The position numbers and the translations under genes are program-made. A stretch of DNA of 25,089 nucleotides from CAZWDL01 sp964632995 (lineage in GTDB: Bacteria; Bacteroidota; Bacteroidia; Chitinophagales; Saprospiraceae), in assembly GCA_964632995.1 (NCBI GenBank), contig CAZWDL010000109.1, forward strand, positions 1 through 25,089, given 5' to 3'. The notes beneath the pieces were generated by a model. It did no database searches. It had not been told where the DNA came from and was given only the letters and a program-made list of their open reading frames with translations. Below are positions 6,391 to 14,018 of the stretch, piece after piece; within the stretch, counting starts at the first letter, position 1, and every line of letters starts with the position of its first letter.

Positions 6391-7488
6391 TTATAACAGA
6401 AATTTTCCTTTCTCATAAATTTTTTCATCATCGGCGTAGACAAGGCCTTCCCTTTTCATATCGGTGATCATATCCCAGTGGACGGAAGACTGGTTTTTGC
6501 CGCCGGCCTGCAGGTAACTTTGTCCGATAGCCATATGGACGCTGCCGCCCATTTTCTCATCGAAGAGGATATTACCGGTCATCCGGTCGATGTCGTAATT
6601 GGTTCCAATGGCAGCTTCGCCAAAGCGGCGGGTTCCTTTCAGCTGGAAGATATGATCGAGAAAGTCCTGTCCGCGCCGGGCTTCCCACCTCTCGATATAG
6701 CCGTCCTTCACCCACAGGGTAACGCCTTCTACTTCGTGGCCCATGTAGTTGCCGGGGAAAGAAAAGTGAATCACTCCATTGACGGAGTCTTCTACCGGGG
6801 AGGTGTACACTTCTCCCGAAGGCATATTGGTGCGGCCGTCAGAGTTTATCCAGGTCCGGCCTTTGGTAGAGAAGCTGATATCGGCGCCTTCGCTTACATA
6901 GCGTACTGTCTCGCATTGGTTGAGGTGGTCGACGATGTGTTGTTGCCGGTTACGCACTTCCAGCCAGCTCGCCATGGGATCGCGGGCAAAGAGTTTACAG
7001 GCGCCGTAAACGAATTCCTGGTATTCTTCCAGGGACATGCCTGCTTCCTGGGCCGCGGCCTGTGTCGGGTATTGGCAAAGGCTGCGTTTGAGGTCGCGCG
7101 AGGCGGTGCGCCGGAAATAGGTATCGTTGATCTCCTGATGAGCTTCCTGCCGCAGTTTCGACTTTTCCCGGTCCACATTCTGGTCTTCCCGCAGGTTGAA
7201 AGGCGCCCGGATGTAGAGGTAAGCGTCGAAGGTTTCCATCACCTGCCGGTACAGCGGAGAAACGCGCTGTAGTTGTTTTTCTCCGGCTTCCCCCAGAAAA
7301 ATGCGATTTTTTTCCCGGAAGTCGAGTGCCGTTTCCACATGCGCGCCCGCGGTTACAGCGGATCGGAACACTTCGCGAACCAGGGGTTCGGCCAGGGTGC
7401 TGCTGCGTACATACAGCTGATCGCCGGGCTGTATATCGAGGCAGTAATGGACGAGTAAGTTGGCGTATTTCGTCAGTATATTTTCCAT
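6391..7488 (-). CDS. M29 family aminopeptidase (AmpS/aminopeptidase T type)
   Basis: A 365-residue cytoplasmic metalloaminopeptidase of clan MQ, which removes N-terminal residues from peptides. The family's metal-site residues are all present: E226 in PSGEVYTSP, E291 in RFGEAAIGTN, H318 in GSVHMAIG, and H337 with D339 in SSVHWDM. The N-terminal region (ENILTKYANLLVHYCLDIQPGDQLYVR) is also typical. The protein is some 40 residues shorter than the ~410-residue enzymes from Thermus or Staphylococcus, with no motif missing. The ATG at 7488 opens directly into the conserved N-terminus. It follows hflX on the same strand after 75 bases; co-transcription is possible but not shown. Confidence 0.93.
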   Translation of the reverse strand: MENILTKYANLLVHYCLDIQPGDQLYVRSSTLAEPLVREVFRSAVTAGAHVETALDFREKNRIFLGEAGEKQLQRVSPLYRQVMETFDAYLYIRAPFNLREDQNVDREKSKLRQEAHQEINDTYFRRTASRDLKRSLCQYPTQAAAQEAGMSLEEYQEFVYGACKLFARDPMASWLEVRNRQQHIVDHLNQCETVRYVSEGADISFSTKGRTWINSDGRTNMPSGEVYTSPVEDSVNGVIHFSFPGNYMGHEVEGVTLWVKDGYIERWEARRGQDFLDHIFQLKGTRRFGEAAIGTNYDIDRMTGNILFDEKMGGSVHMAIGQSYLQAGGKNQSSVHWDMITDMKREGLVYADDEKIYEKGKFLL

Positions 7489-7563
7489 AGATCGAGTCCT
7501 GTAGGCGGTTGTAGTTCAATCATTCTATCCACCGAAGATCGCCGGGCAAATTCCCCCTTTTCC

Positions 7564-8778
7564 TTACCAATGCCGGGCCTGATAGGGATAGCGCACCTTA
7601 TATTGTTCGCGCACCATTTCGGTCAGTCTTTCGCGCAACTCATTGATATTTTCCTTGGTGAGCGCGGAAACGAGCACGTTATCGTGTTCGAACTGATGTT
7701 TGAGGCTGCCGCGCAGGCCTTCTTCGATTTCCTGTTTGGCCTCTTCGTCGAGGAAGGGATCGAAGAATTTTTCCCGGTAAAGGTCTATTTTATTAAAGAC
7801 AAACAGCGTGGGTTTGTCGAGCACATCGAGGTCCTGCAGGGTTTGGTTGACCGTACGGATCTGCTCCTCGTGCTGTGGGTGGGCGATATCCACGACGTGC
7901 AGGAGGATATCGCTTTCGCGCACCTCATCGAGGGTTGATTTGAAGCTTTCAACGAGGTGGTGCGGCAGTTTCCGGATAAAGCCGACGGTATCGGACAGCA
8001 GGAAGGGCATACGGCCGAAGACGACTTTGCGCACTGTGGTGTCGAGGGTAGCGAACAGTTTATCTTCGGCGAAGACATCCGATTTGCTGAGCAGATTCAT
8101 CAGGGTTGATTTCCCTACGTTGGTGTAGCCCACCAGGGCCACGCGCACCAGTTGTCCGCGTTGTTTGCGGCGTGTCTCGTTTTGCTGTTCGATTTTTTCC
8201 AGCTGTTTTTTCAGCTGATTGATCTTGTCGCGCACGATACGGCGGTCGGTTTCGATTTCCTTCTCCCCCGGTCCGCGCATACCGATACCTCCGCGCTGTC
8301 GCTCCAGGTGAGTCCAGAGGCCTCGCAGGCGGGGCAGCAGGTATTGCATTTGCGCCAGTTCCACTTGGGTTTTGGCCTGTGCCGTTTGCGCGCGGCGGGC
8401 GAAGATATCGAGGATAAGGGTACTGCGATCGATGATTTTCACTTTCAGTTTCTTTTCCAGGATGCTGACCTGTTTGCCGGTGAGGTCATCGTCGAAGATG
8501 ACCATGTTGATATCTTCGTGTTTGTCGATATACTCTTTAATCTCTTCAATTTTCCCTTTCCCCAGGAATGTTTTGGGATCGGGATGAGGCAGTTTTTGAA
8601 TATAGCGTTTTACGGCTTTGGCGCCGGCGGTCAGTGCGAGGAACTCCAGCTCATCCAGGTATTCCTGCACCTGTTCTTCGGTGTGAAAGCGATCGACCAG
8701 TCCGATGAGCACGGCCTCTTCTATCCTTCTTTTTAATCCTTTTCTTTGCTGTTCGCCAATGTTCCAGTCATTTCCCAT
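7564..8778 (-). CDS. hflX: GTPase HflX
   Basis: A 404-residue ribosome-associated GTPase of the OBG-HflX group. In bacteria HflX binds the 50S subunit and splits stalled or stress-idled ribosomes. The N-terminal HflX domain (about 25-180) holds LALTAGAKAV, the FLGKGK segment and the RGPGEKEIETDRR motif before a coiled linker (about 183-207). The G domain shows G1 GYTNVGKST (217-225), the switch-I threonines near 246-248, G3 DTVGF (263-267), G4 NKID (329-332) and SAL (371-373). Length is within the usual range. The C-terminal tail after 390 is short. The ATG at 8778 is the first in frame. Confidence 0.97.
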   Translation of the reverse strand: MGNDWNIGEQQRKGLKRRIEEAVLIGLVDRFHTEEQVQEYLDELEFLALTAGAKAVKRYIQKLPHPDPKTFLGKGKIEEIKEYIDKHEDINMVIFDDDLTGKQVSILEKKLKVKIIDRSTLILDIFARRAQTAQAKTQVELAQMQYLLPRLRGLWTHLERQRGGIGMRGPGEKEIETDRRIVRDKINQLKKQLEKIEQQNETRRKQRGQLVRVALVGYTNVGKSTLMNLLSKSDVFAEDKLFATLDTTVRKVVFGRMPFLLSDTVGFIRKLPHHLVESFKSTLDEVRESDILLHVVDIAHPQHEEQIRTVNQTLQDLDVLDKPTLFVFNKIDLYREKFFDPFLDEEAKQEIEEGLRGSLKHQFEHDNVLVSALTKENINELRERLTEMVREQYKVRYPYQARHW

Positions 8779-8835
8779 AATTCGGTTTAAGCTTTATCTC
8801 TGGCAGGGGTCGGGTTAGAGCTAGTTGATTATTAT

Positions 8836-10065
8836 TTATTGTTGATTGACCCAGTGTACCGGGTTGAGGCGTTGTTTTTCACGCCAAACTTCAAAGTGCA
8901 TTTCGTTTTTTTGCTGTCCGACCCGTCCCAGCGGCATCCGGGCTTCCAGCTGATCGCCGCGTTTGACATAGATTTCTTCCAGATTGGAGTAGACGGTGTA
9001 GTATTCGCCGTGCTGGATGATCACCATGTATTGGTATCCGGGAATAAACTGAGTGCCCGCTACTCTTCCCTTGAAGACGGTGTGCACTTCGGAGCGCGGA
9101 TCGGTTTCGATATCGATTCCGTTATTAGTGATCTGAATAGTATTGATCACGGGATGGGGCTGTGTGCCGAACTGGCGGGTAATCCTTCCGTTTTCCACAG
9201 GCCAGGGCAAGCGGCCTTTATTGCGGATAAAGTCACCGGCCAGGGCGGCGGCGGCTTCACTATTGGAGGCGGTGAGCGCATTGGGCTGCCGGGCTTCGGC
9301 TTTACTGCGCTCCATCTCTTTGCGGATGATGGTTTCTATGGCGGCGATGAGTTGATCGCGGGCCTGGCGCTGGCGTTCGAGGTCGGCAACCAGCTGGGAT
9401 TCATTAGATTTGAGATTTTCCAGTAGTTTATCTTTATCGGCCAGTTCGCGGTTGAGAATGATTTTCTGTTTTTGCTCGGAAGACAGCAGGCCTTCCTTTT
9501 CGGTACGGCGTTGCTCCAGCTGTTCGGTTTTGCTGATCAGCATTTCCTGCGTTTCCAGGATGAGATCGGCCTGTCGATTGCGGAAGCGGTCGTACTGCCG
9601 GATGTATTGCCAGCGCCGGAAGGCGTCGTTGAGGCTGTTGGCGGAAAAGAGAAAGGCGAGCATACTCTTATTCAGGCGATGTCGGTAAGCGACGCGCAGC
9701 ATGGTGGCGTACTCTGTTTTGAGCCGGTCGATATCGCCGTTCAAGGCGTCGAGCACCTGATGGGAACGCTCGATGCTTTCGTTGGCATAGTTGATTTCCG
9801 TCTGAAGGGTGTTGATGAGTTGCTGCCGGCGCTGAATCTGATTCTGCAACGCGAAGTAGCGTTCGAGGGCAGCCTCTTTATTTTCCTGGGTTTCTTCCAG
9901 CTGGCGCTGGGTTTTTTCGATTTCTCTTTTCAGGCGCTCCCGTTTCTCCACCAGTTCCTTGCGGTTTTGACCAAAAGCCGGTTGTGCGTTCAGACAGAAA
10001 AGCAGAACGGGCAACAGGAGGAACCATCTGTTAATCCACGCGCGTGTATCGATCGGGTATCTCAA
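8836..10065 (-). CDS. EnvC-like murein hydrolase activator (degenerate LytM/M23 domain)
   Basis: A 409-residue exported protein: signal peptide (about 12-32, hydrophobic core FLLLPVLLFCL, cut near AFGQ), a long coiled coil (about 34-255) and a C-terminal LytM/M23 fold (about 290-409). The zinc site is not intact: NNGIDIE has Asn where the first His belongs, YSNL replaces YxHL, and only H352 (QHG) and H390 (MHFE) remain. That is the condition of EnvC-type activators, which regulate amidases rather than cut peptidoglycan. There is no ATG before the signal peptide; the TTG at 10065 is the best start and overlaps the DUF4292 gene by 35 bases. A downstream ATT at residue 11 is a less likely alternative. 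It is last in the TPR-DUF4292-EnvC set, an arrangement common in Bacteroidota. Confidence 0.9.
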   Translation of the reverse strand: MRYPIDTRAWINRWFLLLPVLLFCLNAQPAFGQNRKELVEKRERLKREIEKTQRQLEETQENKEAALERYFALQNQIQRRQQLINTLQTEINYANESIERSHQVLDALNGDIDRLKTEYATMLRVAYRHRLNKSMLAFLFSANSLNDAFRRWQYIRQYDRFRNRQADLILETQEMLISKTEQLEQRRTEKEGLLSSEQKQKIILNRELADKDKLLENLKSNESQLVADLERQRQARDQLIAAIETIIRKEMERSKAEARQPNALTASNSEAAAALAGDFIRNKGRLPWPVENGRITRQFGTQPHPVINTIQITNNGIDIETDPRSEVHTVFKGRVAGTQFIPGYQYMVIIQHGEYYTVYSNLEEIYVKRGDQLEARMPLGRVGQQKNEMHFEVWREKQRLNPVHWVNQQ

Positions 10066-10861
10066 ATCTTATGTTCTTTGGGACATTAAATTCAACCTGG
10101 GAAAAGCGAATACCGACAGCGACTTTCCCCGTTTCCCGGCTGTCCACCTCAAGGTTACGAAGATACGAAAATTTCTGATCTTCGTCGTTTTGACTATAAT
10201 CCTCAAAACGCATCTGAATCTGCCGGCGGCTGCGCAGGTCATGAAAATGCATGCGCTGCAGGTTCAGCTCTTGTCCGGTAAGCCAGTAATGGCTTTCCAT
10301 GCCGTCTTGCTCTCCGTAGAGGTGATAAGCCTGGGCTTCTGTTTCGACTTGAAAGCCGCGGGTCATAAAGAAAAGGGGATTGCCCAACAGGAGAGACTGC
10401 AGGAGCTGAAAGTCGGCGGGAATATTATACAAATCGGCCAGGTAAGCGATATCTTTAACCACGGCTTCGTTGTTGAGCCGGTCCAGTACGAATACCGAGT
10501 CGGGGGTGATCATCGCGCGGCCGACTTCGAAGCCCAGCTTTTTGACGGCGATCAAGATTACGCTATCCTTTCGCAGCCGGATATTGGCCGTAGCCCCCAT
10601 GGACAGGTAGCCGTCATCGAAATCGACTTTGGCTTTGGCTTCCATCCAGTCGGCATTCACCTGGCCGGCGATCATTTGACGAAACAGGAACTCGGGTGTT
10701 TTTTCCTTGATCTCGGTCGCCCCGGTCTTTTTGCCAGAGGAGCAGGCGCTGGTAAATATTACCATCAGTACAAAAAGCCATGGTGCACTGTTCCAAAAGT
10801 AACTACCGGTAATGCTGGGACAGCGCACTAAGATGCTATTATATATAGATTGCTTATTCAT
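10031..10861 (-). CDS. DUF4292 family lipoprotein
   Basis: A 276-residue lipoprotein: hydrophobic stretch LFVLMVIFTSA followed by the lipobox cysteine (TSAC, about residue 42) and a mature domain with the DUF4292 pattern (NADWMEAKAKVDFDDG near its start, then SVILIAVKKLGFEVGRAMITPDSVFVLDRLN). The family is Bacteroidota-specific, uncharacterised, and thought to be LolA/LolB-like in fold; the link to lipoprotein or lipid handling is inference. The ATG at 10861 overlaps the TPR stop by 8 bases and the 3' end overlaps the EnvC-like gene, so the three are translated from one message. The n-region before the hydrophobic core is about 28 residues, far longer than the usual 5-10, because a 50-bp palindromic repeat (10781-10830) lies within it. 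Confidence 0.88.
   Translation of the reverse strand: MNKQSIYNSILVRCPSITGSYFWNSAPWLFVLMVIFTSACSSGKKTGATEIKEKTPEFLFRQMIAGQVNADWMEAKAKVDFDDGYLSMGATANIRLRKDSVILIAVKKLGFEVGRAMITPDSVFVLDRLNNEAVVKDIAYLADLYNIPADFQLLQSLLLGNPLFFMTRGFQVETEAQAYHLYGEQDGMESHYWLTGQELNLQRMHFHDLRSRRQIQMRFEDYSQNDEDQKFSYLRNLEVDSRETGKVAVGIRFSQVEFNVPKNIRFEIPDRYTRVD
10781..10830 (-). repeat. 50-bp palindromic repeat inside the DUF4292 signal-peptide region
   Basis: On the minus strand it begins TAGTGCGCTGTCCCAG and ends TTTTGGAACAGTGCACCA, with terminal arms that match at 11 of 14 positions and an ACCGGT centre. The same ends and the internal ATTACCG...AGTTACTTTTGG are found in the intergenic element at 12667-12832, so it reads as a shortened member of one repeat family. 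It encodes roughly the residues LVRCPSITGSYFWNSAPW. Confidence 0.6.
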
Positions 10862-12566
10862 ACAGTTGCTTATTGTTAATTTTTTTCTCCAGCACTTTTG
10901 AGGTGTTTCCCTTTTCCTGTGCCTGATTCCAGTAGTCGAGCGCCGTTTCCTGCTCCCCGAGTTGGAAGAGCACATCGCCGTAGTGTTCCAGAATTCGGGG
11001 ATGCTCGTCGCCTCCGTTTTTCAATGCTTCGCCAACCCACTTTTTAGCCTTGTTGTAGTCTTTCCTTTTGTAAAAGACCCATCCATAGGCATCCTGGAAT
11101 TCGGGCGTATCCGGTTGCAGGCCGTTTGCTTTTCTCGCCATTTCTTCTGCTTCGTCGAGCCGGTCGCCGCTTTTGGCCAGCAGCAGGCTGTAGTCGCTGA
11201 GAACTTTAGCTGATTGGGGGTTGAGCGCCAGCGCAGCATCGAAAGCCCTGGCGGCATCGCCAATATCCCCCATAGCGCCGTAAACGATGCCCAGGCGGGC
11301 CTGTATATTATAAGTCATCCGCTGATCCTTACCGGCCATCAGCAGGGCTTGCTGCAGGGCGCTGAGGGCATCGTCCTGATCACCCAGCTCATTGACTGCT
11401 GTTCCGTAGAGATAATAAGCGGACGCTTTATTCGGAAAAAAGTCCATTGCTTCCGCTGCCTTTTCCTCTAGCGCTTCGTAATCGGCCTCTTCGTATAAAG
11501 CGTAGAGCAGTTGTTCCCAAACCAGGTAAACGGTATCGTCGAGTTCCAGGGTTTTGCGGTACTTTTGAATCGCTTCGCGGCGGCGGCCCAGATGATACAG
11601 CAGATCGGCCGAGGCGGCGTAGGCTTTTGCTTCTTCCGGATGTTGTTCTTCCAGAATGCCGGTTAATTCAAGAGCGGCTGCACCGAGTTGCCGGTCGCCG
11701 GTAGAAGCCACTTTCTGAATAAGCGGCATGATCCTTTTGATTTTAAGATCGATATCGACGTTCGGTTGTCGGAATACTGGTTTCAATGATTCGAGAAATC
11801 CCCGTTCGTCACTGCTCTCATCCGGGTTGCCGGCCAATGCCAATTTGGCCTTGACATTGCCGGGGTCGACTTCCAGGATGCGCTGATAGGTTGCCTGCGC
11901 TTTTTCCTTTTCGCCCATCTCTTCAAAAAAGCCGGCCAGCAGGTGCAGGTATTCTTCGTTTTCAGGGTAGGCCTCGATCAATCGCTCCAGTTCCCGGGCT
12001 GCCTTGCCCTTGTCTCCCATTCCCAGATAGAGGGAGTGTTTACGCCGGACCACCTCTTCGGTCACCCCGATACGTGATTCGAGTTGATCATAAACTTTGA
12101 CTGCCTCGTCAATTTCATTGGCACGGACCAGCAGGTAGGCCCATTTGTAGTAATATTCCTCTTTTTCGGGATCCTGTTTGACCAGGCGTTTGTAAATTTC
12201 AGCGGCCTCCCCGTTCTGTCCGATTTCCTGATACAGGTCGGCCAGGAATTGCTGGTACCAGACGTTTTCCGGGTCGAGTTCTATTGCTGTTTTGGCATAG
12301 CGAACCGCTTTATCAAAGGTTTCCTTTGCCATGTATACGCGCGCCAGTTCATAGGCAGCCGCATGGTTATTCTCGTCCTTTTTGAGGATTTCTTCGTAGA
12401 TGGGAATTGCTTTATCGTAGTTTCCGAGGATGCGTTCACGGCTGGCGTCAATAAAGCGCGTTTGCATTTCCACCTCCTTCTCACTTACCCGTACTTGCTG
12501 CCCCAGCAGTGGAGCGGCGGACAAAAACAACAACCCGATAAGCAGTACAGACCCTAATCGAAACAT
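10854..12566 (-). CDS. Exported TPR-repeat protein
   Basis: A 570-residue protein with a signal peptide (MFRLGSVLLIGLLFLSAAPLLGQ) and about a dozen tetratricopeptide helix pairs over nearly the whole mature length, for example AAYELARVYMAKETFDKAVRYAKTAIELDP and ASAYYLYGTAVNELGDQDDALSALQQAL. TPR arrays scaffold protein-protein contacts; no enzymatic domain is present. It heads the overlapping TPR-DUF4292-EnvC set, so a periplasmic or outer-membrane scaffold for envelope assembly is plausible. The ATG at 12566 begins the signal peptide. The upstream nucleotidyltransferase gene is separated by 292 bases that hold a repeat element. Confidence 0.9.
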   Translation of the reverse strand: MFRLGSVLLIGLLFLSAAPLLGQQVRVSEKEVEMQTRFIDASRERILGNYDKAIPIYEEILKKDENNHAAAYELARVYMAKETFDKAVRYAKTAIELDPENVWYQQFLADLYQEIGQNGEAAEIYKRLVKQDPEKEEYYYKWAYLLVRANEIDEAVKVYDQLESRIGVTEEVVRRKHSLYLGMGDKGKAARELERLIEAYPENEEYLHLLAGFFEEMGEKEKAQATYQRILEVDPGNVKAKLALAGNPDESSDERGFLESLKPVFRQPNVDIDLKIKRIMPLIQKVASTGDRQLGAAALELTGILEEQHPEEAKAYAASADLLYHLGRRREAIQKYRKTLELDDTVYLVWEQLLYALYEEADYEALEEKAAEAMDFFPNKASAYYLYGTAVNELGDQDDALSALQQALLMAGKDQRMTYNIQARLGIVYGAMGDIGDAARAFDAALALNPQSAKVLSDYSLLLAKSGDRLDEAEEMARKANGLQPDTPEFQDAYGWVFYKRKDYNKAKKWVGEALKNGGDEHPRILEHYGDVLFQLGEQETALDYWNQAQEKGNTSKVLEKKINNKQLYE

Positions 12567-12666
12567 CTTTACTATTTTTTATCTCTGGACAGATGGCGCC
12601 TTTGAAGCCTGATACCCATACGGTTTCATCTGTCAAAGAAGTTAACCTGTCGGCGTCTGTCCCGGC

Positions 12667-12832
12667 CTAGTGCTCTGTCCTAGAAGTTCTTTCGAGGAAT
12701 TCAGCGGCTGTTTTGGTGCTGAGCGAGGCGCTCATGACGCGCATAGCTGGAGCTACGTAAGGAATGAGCAACGAAGCCCAGCGCCAAAAGAGGCCAGAAT
12801 TACCGACAGTTACTTTTGGGACAGAGCACTAG
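12667..12832. mobile_element. MITE-like element, 166 bp, 14-bp terminal inverted repeats
   Basis: Perfect terminal inverted repeats CTAGTGCTCTGTCC (12667-12680) and its complement (12819-12832) enclose a second large stem: 12711-12790 has ends TTTTGGTGCTGAGC and GCCCAGCGCCAAAA, which pair with only G:T wobbles, and a smaller TAGCT/AGCTA hairpin at the centre. It encodes nothing. A shortened relative lies at 10781-10830. The outermost CTAG may be a target duplication rather than part of the repeat. It lies between the nucleotidyltransferase and TPR genes. Confidence 0.65.
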
Positions 12833-12861
12833 TACACTGTGTACTAATGCCTTCGGCACTA
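12830..12861. terminator. Palindrome and small hairpin at the nucleotidyltransferase stop
   Basis: TAGTACACTGTGTACTA (12830-12846) is a perfect odd-length palindrome abutting the MITE-like element. It is followed by a hairpin with arms CTAATGCC/GGCACTAG (one mismatch, TTC loop) that covers the stop codon of the minus-strand gene. No T-run is present, so a terminator role is only possible. Confidence 0.4.
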
Positions 12862-13860
12862 GCCTTCTGAGTAATCACCGATGCTGATCTCGTCTTTATC
12901 CTTAAGGTATTCCACCTCACTGCCCAGCATAGATTGCCCGAGATTGGCATTAGACACCTTGGTATTATTTTGAATTACACTTTCAACAATAACGGAATCT
13001 TCTACCGTACAATTGTTCCCAATAGAAACGTAGGGCCCCACTACAGAGTTTCTTATTATCGTATTTTCTCCGATAAAACAGGGAGGAATGATGAGACCAT
13101 GTTCTGTTTTCACCGTCTCGGCCACCAGCTTCTCCTTCTCCTTCTTGATATCAAGAATGCGCTTATTGGTATACACGACATTGTCTTTATTACCGCAATC
13201 CAGCCACTCTTCGATACGTGCGGGGCGGAATTTAGTTCCCTGGTTCTTCATCAGGTCGAGCACGCTGGTGAGTTGATATTCTCCCTTATCCTTGATTTCG
13301 TTATCGAGCAGATACTGCAGCTGCTCCCTCAGTTTATCGCCGTTGCGAAAATAGTACAAACCGACGATGGCGAGATCGGAGACGAATTCCGGGGATTTTT
13401 CAACAAAATCTGTAATGATGTCTTCCTCATTTACTTTTACCACTCCAAAAGAAGAAGGGTCATCCACTTTTTGCACCCAGATGATGCCATCCTGCTTAGT
13501 ATCAAAATGGAAATCGGCCTTGAACAGGGTGTCGGCAAAGGCAACGATGCAAGGCCCGCTAATACTCTCGCGGGCGCACCAGATGGCATGTGCCGGTCCC
13601 AGCGGCTCATCCTGGTAATAAATAGAGCCTTTGGCCCCCACTTTGGTTGCAATATCCTCAAGTTGTTTTTCAACTTCCTTTCCAAAATCGCCAATGACGA
13701 AGGCTACCTCATCAAACGCTCCGGGATAGGAGGCGGTCAGGTCTTCAACCAGGCGCTGAACAATTGGCTTGCCGGCAATGGGAATGAGCGGTTTGGGTAC
13801 CGTAAGGGTATGTGGGCGCAGCCGGGAACCGCGTCCGGCCATAGGAATGATAATCTTCAT
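12859..13860 (-). CDS. Sugar-phosphate nucleotidyltransferase
   Basis: A 333-residue enzyme that activates a sugar 1-phosphate with an NTP. The nucleotide-binding motif MAGRGSRLRPHTLTVPKPL (7-25) with the IAGKP sequence is canonical; FADTL supplies the metal-site Asp. The C-terminus (about 250-320) carries hexapeptide-like turns (ENTIIRNSVVGPYVSIGNNCTVEDSV) of a left-handed beta-helix. The specific sugar cannot be read from sequence. The ATG at 13860 is used because the conserved motif starts at once; 39 upstream codons in the open frame are unlike the family. In Bacteroidota this gene commonly precedes the TPR-DUF4292-EnvC genes, as here, which suggests a role in envelope polysaccharide or cell-wall precursors. 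Confidence 0.9.
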   Translation of the reverse strand: MKIIIPMAGRGSRLRPHTLTVPKPLIPIAGKPIVQRLVEDLTASYPGAFDEVAFVIGDFGKEVEKQLEDIATKVGAKGSIYYQDEPLGPAHAIWCARESISGPCIVAFADTLFKADFHFDTKQDGIIWVQKVDDPSSFGVVKVNEEDIITDFVEKSPEFVSDLAIVGLYYFRNGDKLREQLQYLLDNEIKDKGEYQLTSVLDLMKNQGTKFRPARIEEWLDCGNKDNVVYTNKRILDIKKEKEKLVAETVKTEHGLIIPPCFIGENTIIRNSVVGPYVSIGNNCTVEDSVIVESVIQNNTKVSNANLGQSMLGSEVEYLKDKDEISIGDYSEG

Positions 13861-14018
13861 ATCGTAATGATGTTGTTTGGTTATTTCGTCTGGAAGAATA
13901 TACGCAAAATGGAGCAAACACTGTCCTAACAACGGAAGGAGCGGTGGTGTTTTATGCCGGCATAGCTTCAAGGGCATCGCGGGCCCCTGAAACCAAAGAA
14001 CATCGTCGCCATCTCCTT

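Noticed and set aside
10614..10796. 60-codon minus-strand ORF inside DUF4292
   Set aside because: Out-of-frame shadow created partly by the repeat element.
12934..13929. 331-codon ORF antisense to the nucleotidyltransferase
   Set aside because: Shadow frame without motifs; the opposite strand has a clear nucleotidyltransferase.
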